NCBI GenBank assembly: GCA_905215555.1
Contig: CAJMQU010000008.1
Span: 1 to 64,000, forward strand
DNA: 64,000 bases
Direction of reading: 5' to 3'
Source of the DNA: an uncultured bacterium
GTDB taxonomy: Bacteria > Bacteroidota > Bacteroidia > Bacteroidales > Bacteroidaceae
The notes beneath the pieces are model-generated. The model was not told where the DNA came from. It worked only from the letters and a program-made list of their open reading frames with translations, and made no database searches. Position numbers and translations under genes: made by a program. Below are positions 17,220 to 27,400 of this stretch, one piece after another; position 1 is the stretch's first letter, and each line of letters starts with the position of its first letter.

Positions 17220-18431
17220 TCAGGTTTTTGAGATACGATGCTTTTTCAAATTAGGCAAGAACCAAGTCACCAACCCCAGTAAAGGCATATAAGCGCAGAC
17301 ATTATAAACCGCTTCAATACCGAATTTATCTGCCATATTGCCCAATACGGCAGAAGCAATACCCGCTACTCCGAAAGCGAATCCGAAGAATAATCCGGAA
17401 ATCAATCCCAGCTTGTTGGGTAGTAATTCTTGTGCATATAATAAGATGGCGGGGAAAGCAGATGAAAGCGTCAGCCCGACACAGAAACTCAATATGATTG
17501 TTGCAATCAATCCCACATGAGGCATCAGCAAACTGAATGGTGCAGCTCCGAGGATAGACCCCCAGATGACGTATTTCCGTCCGACACGGTCACCGATAGG
17601 ACCGCCCAGCAATGTCCCGATAGCTGTGGCCACAAGGAATACGAAGAGATAGAGCTGTGAATCCTGCACGCTTACCCCGAATTTATGAATCAGATAGAAA
17701 GTATAATAGCTGCTGAGGCTTGCCATATAAATATACTTTGAGAAGATTAGTATGAGTAGTATAGAAATGGATAGAACCGTTTTATCCATTGGCAGAGGCA
17801 TCTGCATATGTGGCTGGAGAGTGATGTGGTCACGTTTCAGCCGGGTTATATAACCTTTATACCATTTACCAACGGGAATCATCACTATGATTGCTATCAC
17901 AGATAAAATAGCAAACAGTGCAATGTTATGCCTGCTGTAAGGTGCAACTATCAGCGCCACCAATAACGGGCCAAGTGATCCTCCCAGGTTTCCACCCACT
18001 TGGAACAGTGATTGTGCCAGTCCTCTTCTGCCTCCGGAAGCAAGGGAAGTTATGCGCGATGCCTCCGGATGAAGTACCGATGACCCTATACCTATGATGA
18101 ATACGGAAAACAACACCCAATAAAGGTTGTTGGCAAATGCCAGGTTCAACAATCCTGTCATGGTGAATAACATACCCATCGGCAGCGTCCACGCAAACGG
18201 ACGTTTATCGAAGAATAACCCGAATACCGGCTGAAAGACGGATGCAGACATTTGATAAACCAGTGTTATTAATCCGATTTGTGCGAAGCTCAGTGTCAAG
18301 TCTTCCTTAAAAAGCGGATAAGTGGCGGTAATCACCGATTGCAACAGGTCGTTCAGACAATGTGAAATACTTAATGCTATCAATATAGGATAAGCAATTG
18401 AACTGACCGGACGCTGTGTATTCTTTTGCAT
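17220..18431 (-). CDS. MFS transporter, fosmidomycin-resistance (Fsr) type
   Basis: A 403-residue 12-helix MFS protein. The Fsr-like features are SHCLNDLLQSVITATYPLF at the N-terminus, the inter-helix loop GLFFDKRPFAW, SRITSLASGGRRGLAQSLFQ, and a second-half motif GPIGDRVGRKYVIWGS. E. coli Fsr exports fosmidomycin and other compounds. The true substrate here is unknown. It lies immediately upstream of the SanA-like gene (5 nt), so the pair may form an envelope or drug-tolerance unit. Confidence 0.85.
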   Translation of the reverse strand: MQKNTQRPVSSIAYPILIALSISHCLNDLLQSVITATYPLFKEDLTLSFAQIGLITLVYQMSASVFQPVFGLFFDKRPFAWTLPMGMLFTMTGLLNLAFANNLYWVLFSVFIIGIGSSVLHPEASRITSLASGGRRGLAQSLFQVGGNLGGSLGPLLVALIVAPYSRHNIALFAILSVIAIIVMIPVGKWYKGYITRLKRDHITLQPHMQMPLPMDKTVLSISILLILIFSKYIYMASLSSYYTFYLIHKFGVSVQDSQLYLFVFLVATAIGTLLGGPIGDRVGRKYVIWGSILGAAPFSLLMPHVGLIATIILSFCVGLTLSSAFPAILLYAQELLPNKLGLISGLFFGFAFGVAGIASAVLGNMADKFGIEAVYNVCAYMPLLGLVTWFLPNLKKHRISKT

Positions 18432-18443
18432 GATTGTTATGCT

Positions 18444-18722
18444 TTAGTGTAAATTGGGCGCAAAGATACAAAATAAAATGATTAATACGGATGTGTAAAC
18501 CAGAAGCATGAACCTTTCCCTTCGGTCGATTTCGACATTTCCTTTCACTTTCATCTGCATGAATTTAATGATTTCCCTACAACAGTCGTTTACATCTACA
18601 TCCGTATAAACAAAATCGAAGGTTCCCCTGGCGTCCCTCCCTGTCATCCTCACCATATCTATGCCCATATAGCCCCATACCTTGGCTTCGGCAGGCATAT
18701 CGTTCAATGCATTATCTTCCAT
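18444..18722 (-). CDS. Small single-pass membrane protein, unknown
   Basis: A 92-residue product if started at the ATG ending at 18722, which is preceded by an AGGAGTGGA ribosome-binding site. A longer in-frame start upstream lacks one. The first 70 residues are charged and soluble (KVWGYMGIDMVRM, CCREIIKFMQM). Residues 72-87 are a hydrophobic helix (LLVYTSVLIILFCIFA), giving a tail-anchored layout. It stops 12 nt before the MFS start and may be the first gene of the MFS-sanA unit. No family recognised. Confidence 0.5.
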   Translation of the reverse strand: MEDNALNDMPAEAKVWGYMGIDMVRMTGRDARGTFDFVYTDVDVNDCCREIIKFMQMKVKGNVEIDRRERFMLLVYTSVLIILFCIFAPNLH

Positions 18723-19052
18723 ATATTTCCACTCCTGTTTTCTGTTTTTTATTAAAGAACGAATGGGTAAATGTAAAGATAACTTTAGGAATACGAGGGT
18801 TTTGTCTCTCCTTTTGAGAAATAATAAGAAGTATGATATGGTAAAACTGAACAAATATAAAAAGAAGGTTTACGTTTTTCTGAACCGGTAAGTGATATCA
18901 CTGCTGTTTTCCATGCATTGGTTTACCCCTTAATTTTTAATATCTCTAAACATTTGCTCTCGAAGCTTGTTCATTACTCCTCGTAAAGTTATCTTTGCGG
19001 GGATTTCTTGTATGAAAGAAGAATGTGGTAGTATTGTGTAATAAACTCTAAT
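18723..19052. other. Divergent intergenic region
   Basis: The 330-bp gap between the small membrane protein gene and pdxK holds the pdxK promoter (18967-18997). No other feature is evident. Confidence 0.5.
18967..18997 (+). promoter_or_regulatory. Bacteroides-type promoter of pyridoxamine kinase
   Basis: TATCTTTG at 18990-18997 fits the -7 consensus TAnnTTTG, with TTG at 18967-18969 and a 20-nt spacer. The start codon is 55 nt downstream. Confidence 0.65.
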
Positions 19053-19925
19053 ATGTATACAAATAAAGTAAAGCGAATAGCTGCCGTTCACGACTTGTCT
19101 GGTTTTGGACGCGTATCCCTCACGGTTGTCATCCCTATTCTGTCCTCCATGGGCTTTCAGGTCTGTCCCTTGCCGACGGCTGTACTGTCCAGCCATACGC
19201 AATACCCGCAGTTCTCCATCCTCGACCTGACGGATGAAATGCCTCGGATTATTGACGAATGGAAGAAGCTGGAGATACAGTTTGATGCTTTCTATACAGG
19301 CTATCTGGGCTCTCCGCGGCAGGTGCAGATTGTTTCGGACTTTATTGACGATTTTCGCCGGCTGGACGGCCTGGTAGTGGTAGACCCGGTACTTGGAGAC
19401 AACGGGCGGCTCTATACCAACTTTGACGAGTCGATGATTCGGGAGATGCGCCACTTGGCTGCAAAGGCGGATGTGATAACTCCGAATCTGACCGAACTCT
19501 TCTATCTGATGGATAAGCCTTATAAAGCGGATAATACTGATGAAGAATTGAAAACCTATCTTCGACTTTTGTCCGATGCAGGTCCGCAAGTAGTCATTAT
19601 TACCAGTGTCCCCGTTCATGGCGAGAGCCACAAAACTTCGGTATATGCTTACAATCGGGTAGGAGACCGTTACTGGAAAATCACTTGCCCGTATCTGCCT
19701 GCGCATTATCCGGGAACGGGAGATACCTTTACGAGCGTCATCACCGGGGCCTTATTGCAAGGTGACAGTCTTCCTATTGCTTTGGATCGTGCCACGCAAT
19801 TTATTCTTCAAGGCATCCGTGCTACTTTCGGTTATGAATATGATAACCGGGAAGGCATCTTGCTTGAGAAAGTGTTGCATAATCTGGATATGCCTATTCA
19901 AAGTGCCAGCTACGAGTTGATTTAA
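19053..19925 (+). CDS. pdxK: Pyridoxamine/pyridoxal kinase
   Basis: A 290-residue ribokinase-fold kinase of the PdxK/PdxY group, which phosphorylates pyridoxal or pyridoxamine in the PLP salvage pathway. Visible motifs are HDLSGFGRVSL at the N-terminus (substrate site), VVVDPVLGDNGRLY (residues about 108-121), VITPNLTELFYL, and the anion-hole/catalytic motif YPGTGDTFTSV with the catalytic Asp. Full length. It stands alone with its own promoter. Confidence 0.9.
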   Translation: MYTNKVKRIAAVHDLSGFGRVSLTVVIPILSSMGFQVCPLPTAVLSSHTQYPQFSILDLTDEMPRIIDEWKKLEIQFDAFYTGYLGSPRQVQIVSDFIDDFRRLDGLVVVDPVLGDNGRLYTNFDESMIREMRHLAAKADVITPNLTELFYLMDKPYKADNTDEELKTYLRLLSDAGPQVVIITSVPVHGESHKTSVYAYNRVGDRYWKITCPYLPAHYPGTGDTFTSVITGALLQGDSLPIALDRATQFILQGIRATFGYEYDNREGILLEKVLHNLDMPIQSASYELI

Positions 19926-20006
19926 GAATGAACTATAAGAGGCTTTCAGCGTTCCGGAATATCTAAGCTTGCACTTTTGATATTAACAAACAAAAAGTAG
20001 GAGCTT

Positions 20007-20153
20007 ATGAAAAAGTTATTTGCAGGAAAAAATATGACTATAATATTGTTGTATTATACTTTGATAAGGTTTCTTTTTGTGACAGTATTATGTTTTTGTG
20101 TCTTTGATGGGGTGTCCTTTTATTCCTTTTTAGTTGGCTTTTTAATATTTTGA
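20007..20153 (+). CDS. 48-residue hydrophobic peptide (small ORF)
   Basis: An ATG preceded by AGGAG at 7-nt spacing opens a 48-codon frame. It begins MKKLFAGKN and is then almost wholly hydrophobic and aromatic (FLFVTVLCFCVF, YSFLVGFLIF), predicting one or two membrane helices. The stop is followed at once by a perfect 32-bp palindrome with a T-rich tail (terminator). A discrete SD-ORF-terminator unit in an otherwise empty 500-bp gap supports a real gene. Size and composition recall type I toxins or small membrane regulators, but no family was recognised. Confidence 0.5.
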   Translation: MKKLFAGKNMTIILLYYTLIRFLFVTVLCFCVFDGVSFYSFLVGFLIF

Positions 20154-20154
20154 T

Positions 20155-20186
20155 ATGCGATTAATGAAATATTTCATTAATCGCAT
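20155..20186 (+). terminator. Perfect 32-bp palindromic terminator
   Basis: Arms 20155-20170 and 20171-20186 are exact inverses with no spacer, followed by TGTATTTTTG. They begin 1 nt after the small ORF stop. Confidence 0.75.
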
Positions 20187-20436
20187 TGTATTTTTGTGGA
20201 AATCAGTTCTTTTTTCTGCCATTGTACATGAGTTATAATATCTTGTCATTTGAAAAATTATTCCACTATGATAATAAGTGAAGCGGAATGTGAAAAAAAA
20301 CGTTTTTATTACTATGATTTTTCCTCCTTTTTTTGTTATTTTTGCATATTAATCTTGTATTTTAATATTTTACTCTTGAGGTGTCAGGCGCAATCCTGAG
20401 TCTGAATTCCTCAGATGATAACACACAGGAATTGTG

Positions 20437-23400
20437 ATGAACAGGAGAAGATTCTATCAATTGAGAAACACCTCTGTGCTGTTTGGTATATTTGTATTCT
20501 TTACTCAAACATGTGTAGCCCAGGCATATAGATACTTAAGCATGGAGGATGGACTGGGCAGTCAGAAAGTCTACCGTATCCTGCAAGATACTTTAGGATA
20601 CATGTGGTTCCTTACGCAGGAAGGTCCGGATCGTTATAATGGTAAGGAAATCAAGCATTACGAGCTGATGGATAAAGGGCAAAAGCTTAATATGCAATTC
20701 AACTTGAACTGGCTTTATATGGCTGCTGACGGTGCTTTGTGGGGAATAGGACGAAAAGGGCGTATTTTTCGTTATGAGCCGGAACATGACCGTTTTGAAC
20801 AGGTGTATATGCCATCTTTACCGGAAAAGGGAATTGCCTCGCCGAATATAACCTACAGTTACATGGATCAGGACGGTCGTATCTGGCTTTGCAGCAAGGA
20901 GCATATCTCATTGTTTGATACCCGTGCGGGACAGGTGAGCTCGGTGTCAAGTAGTATAGTCAGTAACATAACCTCCATAGAGCAGGTCGACAGGACGAAT
21001 TTCTTTATCGGCACCGAATCAGGATTGTATCAGGTTGTATTGGATGAACAGCATAATTCTCTTACATGCAAACCAGCCTACAACCTTCATATACCGATAA
21101 GTGAATTGTTTTTTTCGGCTGCCTTGAAGAAATTGTTTGTCGGTACTTTTAAGCAGGGAATATGGGTCTGTGATTTTAAGACTTCCTCGGAGACTTGTTC
21201 GGATGGAACTCTGAATGATGTGAATGTTAAGCGGATTGTGCCTTTTGGTGAGAGAGAGGTACTGATAGCTACCGATGGGAAAGGTATCTATCGCATGAAT
21301 GTCGATTCATGCCATGCGGTTCCTTATATCATAGCTGATTATACCATTCATAATGGAATGAATGGCAACAATATTAATGATGTGTATGTGGACGGTGACG
21401 GTCGTATTTGGATTGCCAACTATCCCAGTGGCATAACCATTCGTGACAATCGTTATGGAGGTTACCGCTGGACCCGTCATTCGGTAGGCAACCGCCAGTC
21501 GCTTGTCAATGACCAGGTACATGATGTCATTGAAGACAGCGACGGTGATCTCTGGTTTGGCACCAGTAATGGGATAAGTTTGTATAATTTTGCCACGGGC
21601 AACTGGCATTCTTTTATCAGTACTTTTGACCATGAGCTGGAAGATAAGAACCACATCTTTCTTACGCTTTGTGAAATTTCTCCCGGTGTTATTCTGGCAG
21701 GCGGTTTTACTTCTGGACTTTACCAGATAAACAAACGCACCCTTACGGTAGATTATATCGCTTCTTCGCTTTTCTTTCATCTGGATTTGCGCCCCGACCA
21801 GTATATACGTGATATTAAGAAAGATTCGGAAGGTTATGTCTGGTCAGGTGGTTTTTATAATCTGAAGTGTTTCGACCTGGAAAGCAAGAAATCCCGCCTA
21901 TATCCGGGGCTGAGTTCTATTACCTGTATTCTAGAGAGGGATCCTTCTTCGATGTGGATTGGTACTTCGATGGGATTGTATTTGCTTGATAAAGTTTCAG
22001 GGAAGTATCGTAGTGTTGATTTGCCGGTAGAGTCATCTCATATTTGTGCTCTGTATCAGGGGAAAGACGGTGTGTTGTATATCGGTACCAGCGGTTCCGG
22101 ACTAGTGCTTTATGATCCTAAGGAAGAAGCCTTTGCCCAGTACCACACAGATAATTGTGCTCTTATATCCAACAATATCTATACGATTCTTCCTAAACCG
22201 GACGGAGATTTATTGCTTAGTACGGAGAACGGAATTGTCCACTTCTCTCCCCGCAGGATGTCTTTCAATAACTGGACCCGTGAACAGGGGCTTATGAGTG
22301 TCTGTTTCAATCCCGGTGCCGGAATTTTGCATAGCAGCGGTCGTTTTATTTTGGGCAGTAATGATGGGGTCATTGGTTTTCCTTCGGATATGCATATACC
22401 GGTTCCGGCTTTTTCTCCCATGCTGCTCAGTGATTTGAATATCTCTTATCAGACTATGTACCCCGGTGATGAGGGCTCGCCTCTGGAAACGGACATCAAC
22501 AATACGGACGTTTTACGGCTTGAGTATGAGCAGAATACTTTTTCACTGCGGGCTTCTTCCATCAATTTTGATTATCCTTCCAATGTGTTGTATTCCTGGA
22601 AATTAGAGGGGTTTTATGAAGAATGGACTACTCCTTCGGCTGACGGACTGATGCGTTTTACCAATATTCCATCGGGCAAGTACATGCTTCATGTGCGTTC
22701 GGTGTCCAATGAGGAGAAGTATAAAAGTTATGAGCAGCGCAGTATATTGATTATCATTTCTCCTCCGCTGTGGGCTACTCCGTGGGCCATAGCCGGCTAT
22801 GTCATGTTGGTTATTCTGATATGTGTCATTCTGTTCCGTATCATCACATTGAGAAAGCAGAAGAAAACATCGGAAGAAAAGGCACGTTTCTTTATCAATA
22901 CAGCTCATGATATCCGGACGCCTCTGACGTTGATAAAAGCTCCGTTAGAGGAACTACGGAACGGAGACATGGTGAATGAAGAAGGGAAGACCCATGTAGG
23001 TATGGCATTGCGGAATGTGGATGTGCTCTTGCGGCTTACGACCAACCTGATCAACTTTGAACGTATCGACACTTATTCATCACGTTTGTATGTGTCCGAG
23101 TATGAACTGGGTTCATATATGGCTGGCATTTGCGATACTTTCCGTTCGTATGCAAGCGTCAAGCATATCCGGTTGGATTATGAAAACAATTTCAATTATC
23201 TGAATGTCTGGTTTGACAGAGACAAGATGGATTCTATCTTGAAGAATATCCTGTCGAATGCCATGAAATATACGCCGGAAAACGGAAGGATTCATGTTTC
23301 TGTTTCAGAGTGTGAGGATAGTTGGCGTATTGAGGTGAAAGATACGGGTATCGGGATTCCCCGTAATGAGCAGAAGGGATTATTTCATGCTTATTTCCGG

Positions 23401-24426
23401 GGCAGTAATGTCATCAATCTTAAAGTGAGTGGCAGTGGCATCGGCTTGGCGCTGGTGCACAGGCTGGTGCAGCTGCATGGTGGTAAAATTTCTATAGAGA
23501 GTACAGCGGAACAGGGCACACTGGTAAGAATCACTTTCCCTAAAGGAAACAAACATTTCCATAAAGCCACTATCGTATCCCAGGCTCCGGAGCATCCCGT
23601 CACTGTGCCCGAAGTTGCTTCTCCGTATTCTCCATCAGTTGCGCCCAAACAGAATCCGGTTTCTTCGCGGCGTATCCTTGTGGTGGAGGATAATGATGAT
23701 TTACGCATTTACCTGACAAATACGCTTGGTGAAGATTACCAGGTGCAGTCCTGTCTGAACGGAAAAGAAGCGCTTGAAATTTTGTCCGAGTTTAAGCCCG
23801 ATCTTGTGCTGTCGGATATCATGATGCCGGAAATGTCGGGAGATGAACTGTGTGCGGCTATCAAGGGTAATATTGAGACTTCTCATATTCCGGTGCTTCT
23901 GCTGACTGCATTGGGAGATGAAAAGAACATGTTGGAAGGATTGAAGATCGGTGCGGATGACTATATGGCCAAGCCTTTCAGCATCAATATCCTGAAGGCG
24001 AGTATCGACCGGTTGATAGCCAACAGGCATTTATTATACAAAAAGTTTGGCAGTCCGGATTTTGAGAATGAAAAATGGCCGAAAGGATGCCGGGACACCC
24101 TTGACTGGAAGTTCATTGCTTCTGTCAGGGAAAATGTGGAGAAGAATATGGCTGATCCGGATTTTACGGTAGACATGCTTTGCTCGCTTCACCACATGAG
24201 CCGCAGTAGTTTCTACAACAAAGTGAAAGCGTTGACTAATTGTTCTCCGGCAGATTATGTTCGTCTCATCCGTATGCAGTGTGCTGCCCGGATGTTGAAG
24301 GAAGGGGAACATTCTATCACGGAAATTGCGGATATGACCGGATTCTGCGATGCAAAATATTTCAGGGAAGTATTCCGGAAACACTTCGGAGTCAGCCCTA
24401 GTGAGTATAGGGAAAAGGAACGGTAG
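20437..24426 (+). CDS. Hybrid two-component system (HTCS) sensor-regulator
   Basis: About 1329 residues. The ATG at 20437 is preferred to the GTG immediately before it. Order: signal peptide; two seven-bladed propellers of Reg_prop repeats (about 35-690; EDSDGDLWFGTSNG, DGRIWIANYPSG); Y_Y_Y domain (690-770, YSWKLEGFYEEW); one membrane helix (AIAGYVMLVILICVILFRI); HisKA with phospho-His in NTAHDIRTPLTL; HATPase (LSNAMKYTPENG, GSGIGLALVHRL); receiver with phospho-Asp in LVLSDIMMPEMSG; C-terminal AraC HTH (ITEIADMTGFCDAKYF). Such proteins sense glycan fragments and activate utilisation loci. No SusC/SusD pair is present in this window, so the target is elsewhere. Confidence 0.95.
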   Translation: MNRRRFYQLRNTSVLFGIFVFFTQTCVAQAYRYLSMEDGLGSQKVYRILQDTLGYMWFLTQEGPDRYNGKEIKHYELMDKGQKLNMQFNLNWLYMAADGALWGIGRKGRIFRYEPEHDRFEQVYMPSLPEKGIASPNITYSYMDQDGRIWLCSKEHISLFDTRAGQVSSVSSSIVSNITSIEQVDRTNFFIGTESGLYQVVLDEQHNSLTCKPAYNLHIPISELFFSAALKKLFVGTFKQGIWVCDFKTSSETCSDGTLNDVNVKRIVPFGEREVLIATDGKGIYRMNVDSCHAVPYIIADYTIHNGMNGNNINDVYVDGDGRIWIANYPSGITIRDNRYGGYRWTRHSVGNRQSLVNDQVHDVIEDSDGDLWFGTSNGISLYNFATGNWHSFISTFDHELEDKNHIFLTLCEISPGVILAGGFTSGLYQINKRTLTVDYIASSLFFHLDLRPDQYIRDIKKDSEGYVWSGGFYNLKCFDLESKKSRLYPGLSSITCILERDPSSMWIGTSMGLYLLDKVSGKYRSVDLPVESSHICALYQGKDGVLYIGTSGSGLVLYDPKEEAFAQYHTDNCALISNNIYTILPKPDGDLLLSTENGIVHFSPRRMSFNNWTREQGLMSVCFNPGAGILHSSGRFILGSNDGVIGFPSDMHIPVPAFSPMLLSDLNISYQTMYPGDEGSPLETDINNTDVLRLEYEQNTFSLRASSINFDYPSNVLYSWKLEGFYEEWTTPSADGLMRFTNIPSGKYMLHVRSVSNEEKYKSYEQRSILIIISPPLWATPWAIAGYVMLVILICVILFRIITLRKQKKTSEEKARFFINTAHDIRTPLTLIKAPLEELRNGDMVNEEGKTHVGMALRNVDVLLRLTTNLINFERIDTYSSRLYVSEYELGSYMAGICDTFRSYASVKHIRLDYENNFNYLNVWFDRDKMDSILKNILSNAMKYTPENGRIHVSVSECEDSWRIEVKDTGIGIPRNEQKGLFHAYFRGSNVINLKVSGSGIGLALVHRLVQLHGGKISIESTAEQGTLVRITFPKGNKHFHKATIVSQAPEHPVTVPEVASPYSPSVAPKQNPVSSRRILVVEDNDDLRIYLTNTLGEDYQVQSCLNGKEALEILSEFKPDLVLSDIMMPEMSGDELCAAIKGNIETSHIPVLLLTALGDEKNMLEGLKIGADDYMAKPFSINILKASIDRLIANRHLLYKKFGSPDFENEKWPKGCRDTLDWKFIASVRENVEKNMADPDFTVDMLCSLHHMSRSSFYNKVKALTNCSPADYVRLIRMQCAARMLKEGEHSITEIADMTGFCDAKYFREVFRKHFGVSPSEYREKER

Positions 24427-24463
24427 AAAAAATAAAATTCAGATTAGGACAAGAACATGAATG

Positions 24464-24488
24464 GCAGGAGGGATGACACCCTCCTTGC
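24464..24488. terminator. Hairpin between two convergent kinase genes
   Basis: GCAGGAGGG (24464-24472) pairs with CCCTCCTTGC (24479-24488) with one bulge and a 6-nt loop. It fits in the 64-bp gap and may serve both strands. Confidence 0.6.
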
Positions 24489-24490
24489 TA

Positions 24491-27400
24491 TTATATTGCT
24501 GCGATATTTTGTTTGATCGTATTATGGAGTTTTTCTTTCAGGATGTGTGCATCGACCGGTTTGGGCACGTAACCGTTGAATCCGTTCTGCATAACCTTTT
24601 CTTTGTCAGAAGAGAACGAATATGCCGTAACGGCGATAATAGGTACTGTTTCTGACAATTTCCGTATCTCTTTCGCGGCCTCGTATCCGTCCATCTTGGG
24701 CATATTGATATCCATAATGATGACGTGCGGTTGGAATTTCCGGTATAACTCTATGGCTTCTTCACCATTCCAGGCATGTATCAGATCATATTCTTTGTTA
24801 AGGATAGAATTGAATAACAAGTAGTTGCTTTCATTATCTTCTGCTACCAGGATTATTGGCTTTTGCTGAGTTGCTTTTGGAATACGATTAACTTTCTCCT
24901 GCTTTTTCTGTTGAGCAGCTGCTTCCGGCTTATAGGGTACTGTGAACCAGAATGTGCTTCCTTTGTCTTTACCTTCAGATTCTACTCCAATACAGCCTTT
25001 CATTTTTTCGATAATGTTTTTGCAGATGGAAAGTCCCAATCCCGTTCCCTGAGTGAAAGTGTTCACTTTGGTAAAACGCTCGAATATTTTGTTTTGGTCC
25101 TCTTGTGAGATGCCCAGACCGGTATCTTTTACATAAAAATAGAGTTCTTCTCCACGGATTTCATAGCCGAATGTGATACTGCCTGCCGAAGTAAATTTAG
25201 TAGCATTGACCAGCAGGTTGATAAGTACTTGTGAGAGCCTGTTCTTTTCGGTTTTTACGTGGCATTCTGCAGCTCCGGGAATGAATTCCAGGACGACACC
25301 CGCTTTCAGTTTGCGTTGCACGGTGCTTTCCACATCTCTTGCCAATGCGTTCAGGTCAACGTTCTGGTAATTGAACTCAAGAGTATTTGCCTCTATTTTC
25401 GACAAGTCCAGAATGTCGCTGATGAGTTGCAGGAGCAGTTGGTTGTTGTTCTCTATGATACTGATGAATTCTTCCCGTTCTTGCTCATCCTCGGTAGTGG
25501 TCAGCAGGCTGGAGAAGCCTACGATGGCGTTCAAAGGCGTACGTATTTCGTGGCTCATGTTAGCCAGGAAAGCAGATTTCAGCCGTTCGGATTCCAAAGC
25601 CTTTTCCCGGGCTGTTATCAATGCCCTTTCTTGTCTCTTACGCTCTGTAATCAATAGTAGCGAGCCTACTAAGGATATCGGACATCCTTGCTCATCGTAT
25701 TGGTCTGCTACCGCATTGGTTTCCAGCCAGTCTGTAAATTTCCGTCCTTCCACTTCGGTAATGATGCGAAACTCTTCTTTGGCATGTTGCAGTTTTCCGG
25801 ACACAAGACTCTTGTGCACTTGCCGCATGCGTTCTACATCTTCCGGGTGTATTTTCCTGAAGTATTCGGAGGCCTTTATGATGTGTGCCTGGGGAGTGGA
25901 GCCTTCTTCTTTGTCAAAATTCATATGGGCCAGTATCTGTTCGGATTCGCAAGTGATCATATCGCTTCTCAGGTCCCAGCGCCAAGGAATGATTCGAGCC
26001 ACGCTCAATGTCATTTCCAGCTTCTTGTTGATTTCCCGCAATGCATTTTCCGCTTCATTGCGTGCTGTGATGTCAACCCCGAAAATGTCTATGGTGTGCT
26101 TTTCGGACGACTGGCAGATGATGAACTCGTAAAAAGAGTGAGTCTGTTTGAAATAATGGGTGAAGGTAATAGCTTGTTCTTCTCTGAACACCATTTTTAT
26201 AAATCGTGAGAGGCATTCGATCTGTGAAAGTGAGTTCTTGTTCGTATCATCGTCTTCATTTGGGGTAAATAAACTGTTGAACAGGCTGTTGCCGGTCTGG
26301 TATTTTATGTCTGTTACCTCTCCCTTGTCATCGAAAGCCACTCTTGCCTGAGTATATGATATCGGCATATTGCACACAAGCGTGTTGTGGGCACTGAACA
26401 AGGCTATTTTCTTTTGCTGGAACAAATATATTACAAGCGCAATGACCATAAGTGAAAGCAGCAGAATTGTTCCGCTGATGATCCACCATTTATATTTTTG
26501 CCAGAATGTGAGTGGCTTGTTCAGGAATATTGTATTTGGCGGACAAAGGGCTGCATCGAGGTCGTCCAGTTTCAGTTGTGTATAGTTGACAAGCGGGAAT
26601 GCCCTTTTATTATACACGAATGGAATGTCACGTAGCTCTTTCCCCTGGAGCATTTGTCCGATAACGTCAGTTAATGATTTCTCCAGTTCGGCCTGGTCAT
26701 AGAAGTATCCGCCAATGAATCCTGCTTTATTGCTATAAGCCCCTCTCAGCGCGAATACCGGTTGAGGTGAAGATGCTACTAACTGGAAGTCGCCGCTGAT
26801 GAGCGTTGGCGATCCGAAAAGGTTCTTACGTTCATAGAACCAGGTAGAGAATAATATGCTTATGGTCGGATCATCTGCCAATAAGTATTCCTGTAATTGC
26901 CTGCTGTTTTCTTCTTTACCTACCAGCCGTTCATATTCGATATTCGGATATTCTGATGTGAGGTACGAGTGTATAAGCTGGTCCAGCTGCTGATTTTGAT
27001 AAAGTTCGTCTGCTGCAAATATAATCTTCTTCATTTTGGGCAACATCCGTACCATCATGTCAATGGTTTCTTTATACATATGCGGGGCTTCGATAAATGT
27101 GAAGTTATATTGGTCTCGGATGTCGTTCAGGGAAGCGACTTTGTTCTCTGCCATGTTTATGGAGCGTCCCGTAAAGTAATATTCCCGTGGGCCATAGCTA
27201 TCTTCGCTGGCAATCAATACCATTGGAATGTCCCCCCATTCTTTCTGAATACGGTCTCTTAAAGTAAAAGCTATACTGCCTATGAGTACCAGGTAATCAG
27301 GCTTGGTGTTCTCATAACGCCGGAAGATTCCTTCTTCCATCCGGTTGTACAGCGAGTCATTACGGATGAACGTACCATTTATATGCACTAAGTCGGCACT

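Noticed and set aside
18930..19706. A 258-codon minus-strand frame over pdxK
   Set aside because: Antisense of a clear kinase gene, and it runs across the pdxK promoter.
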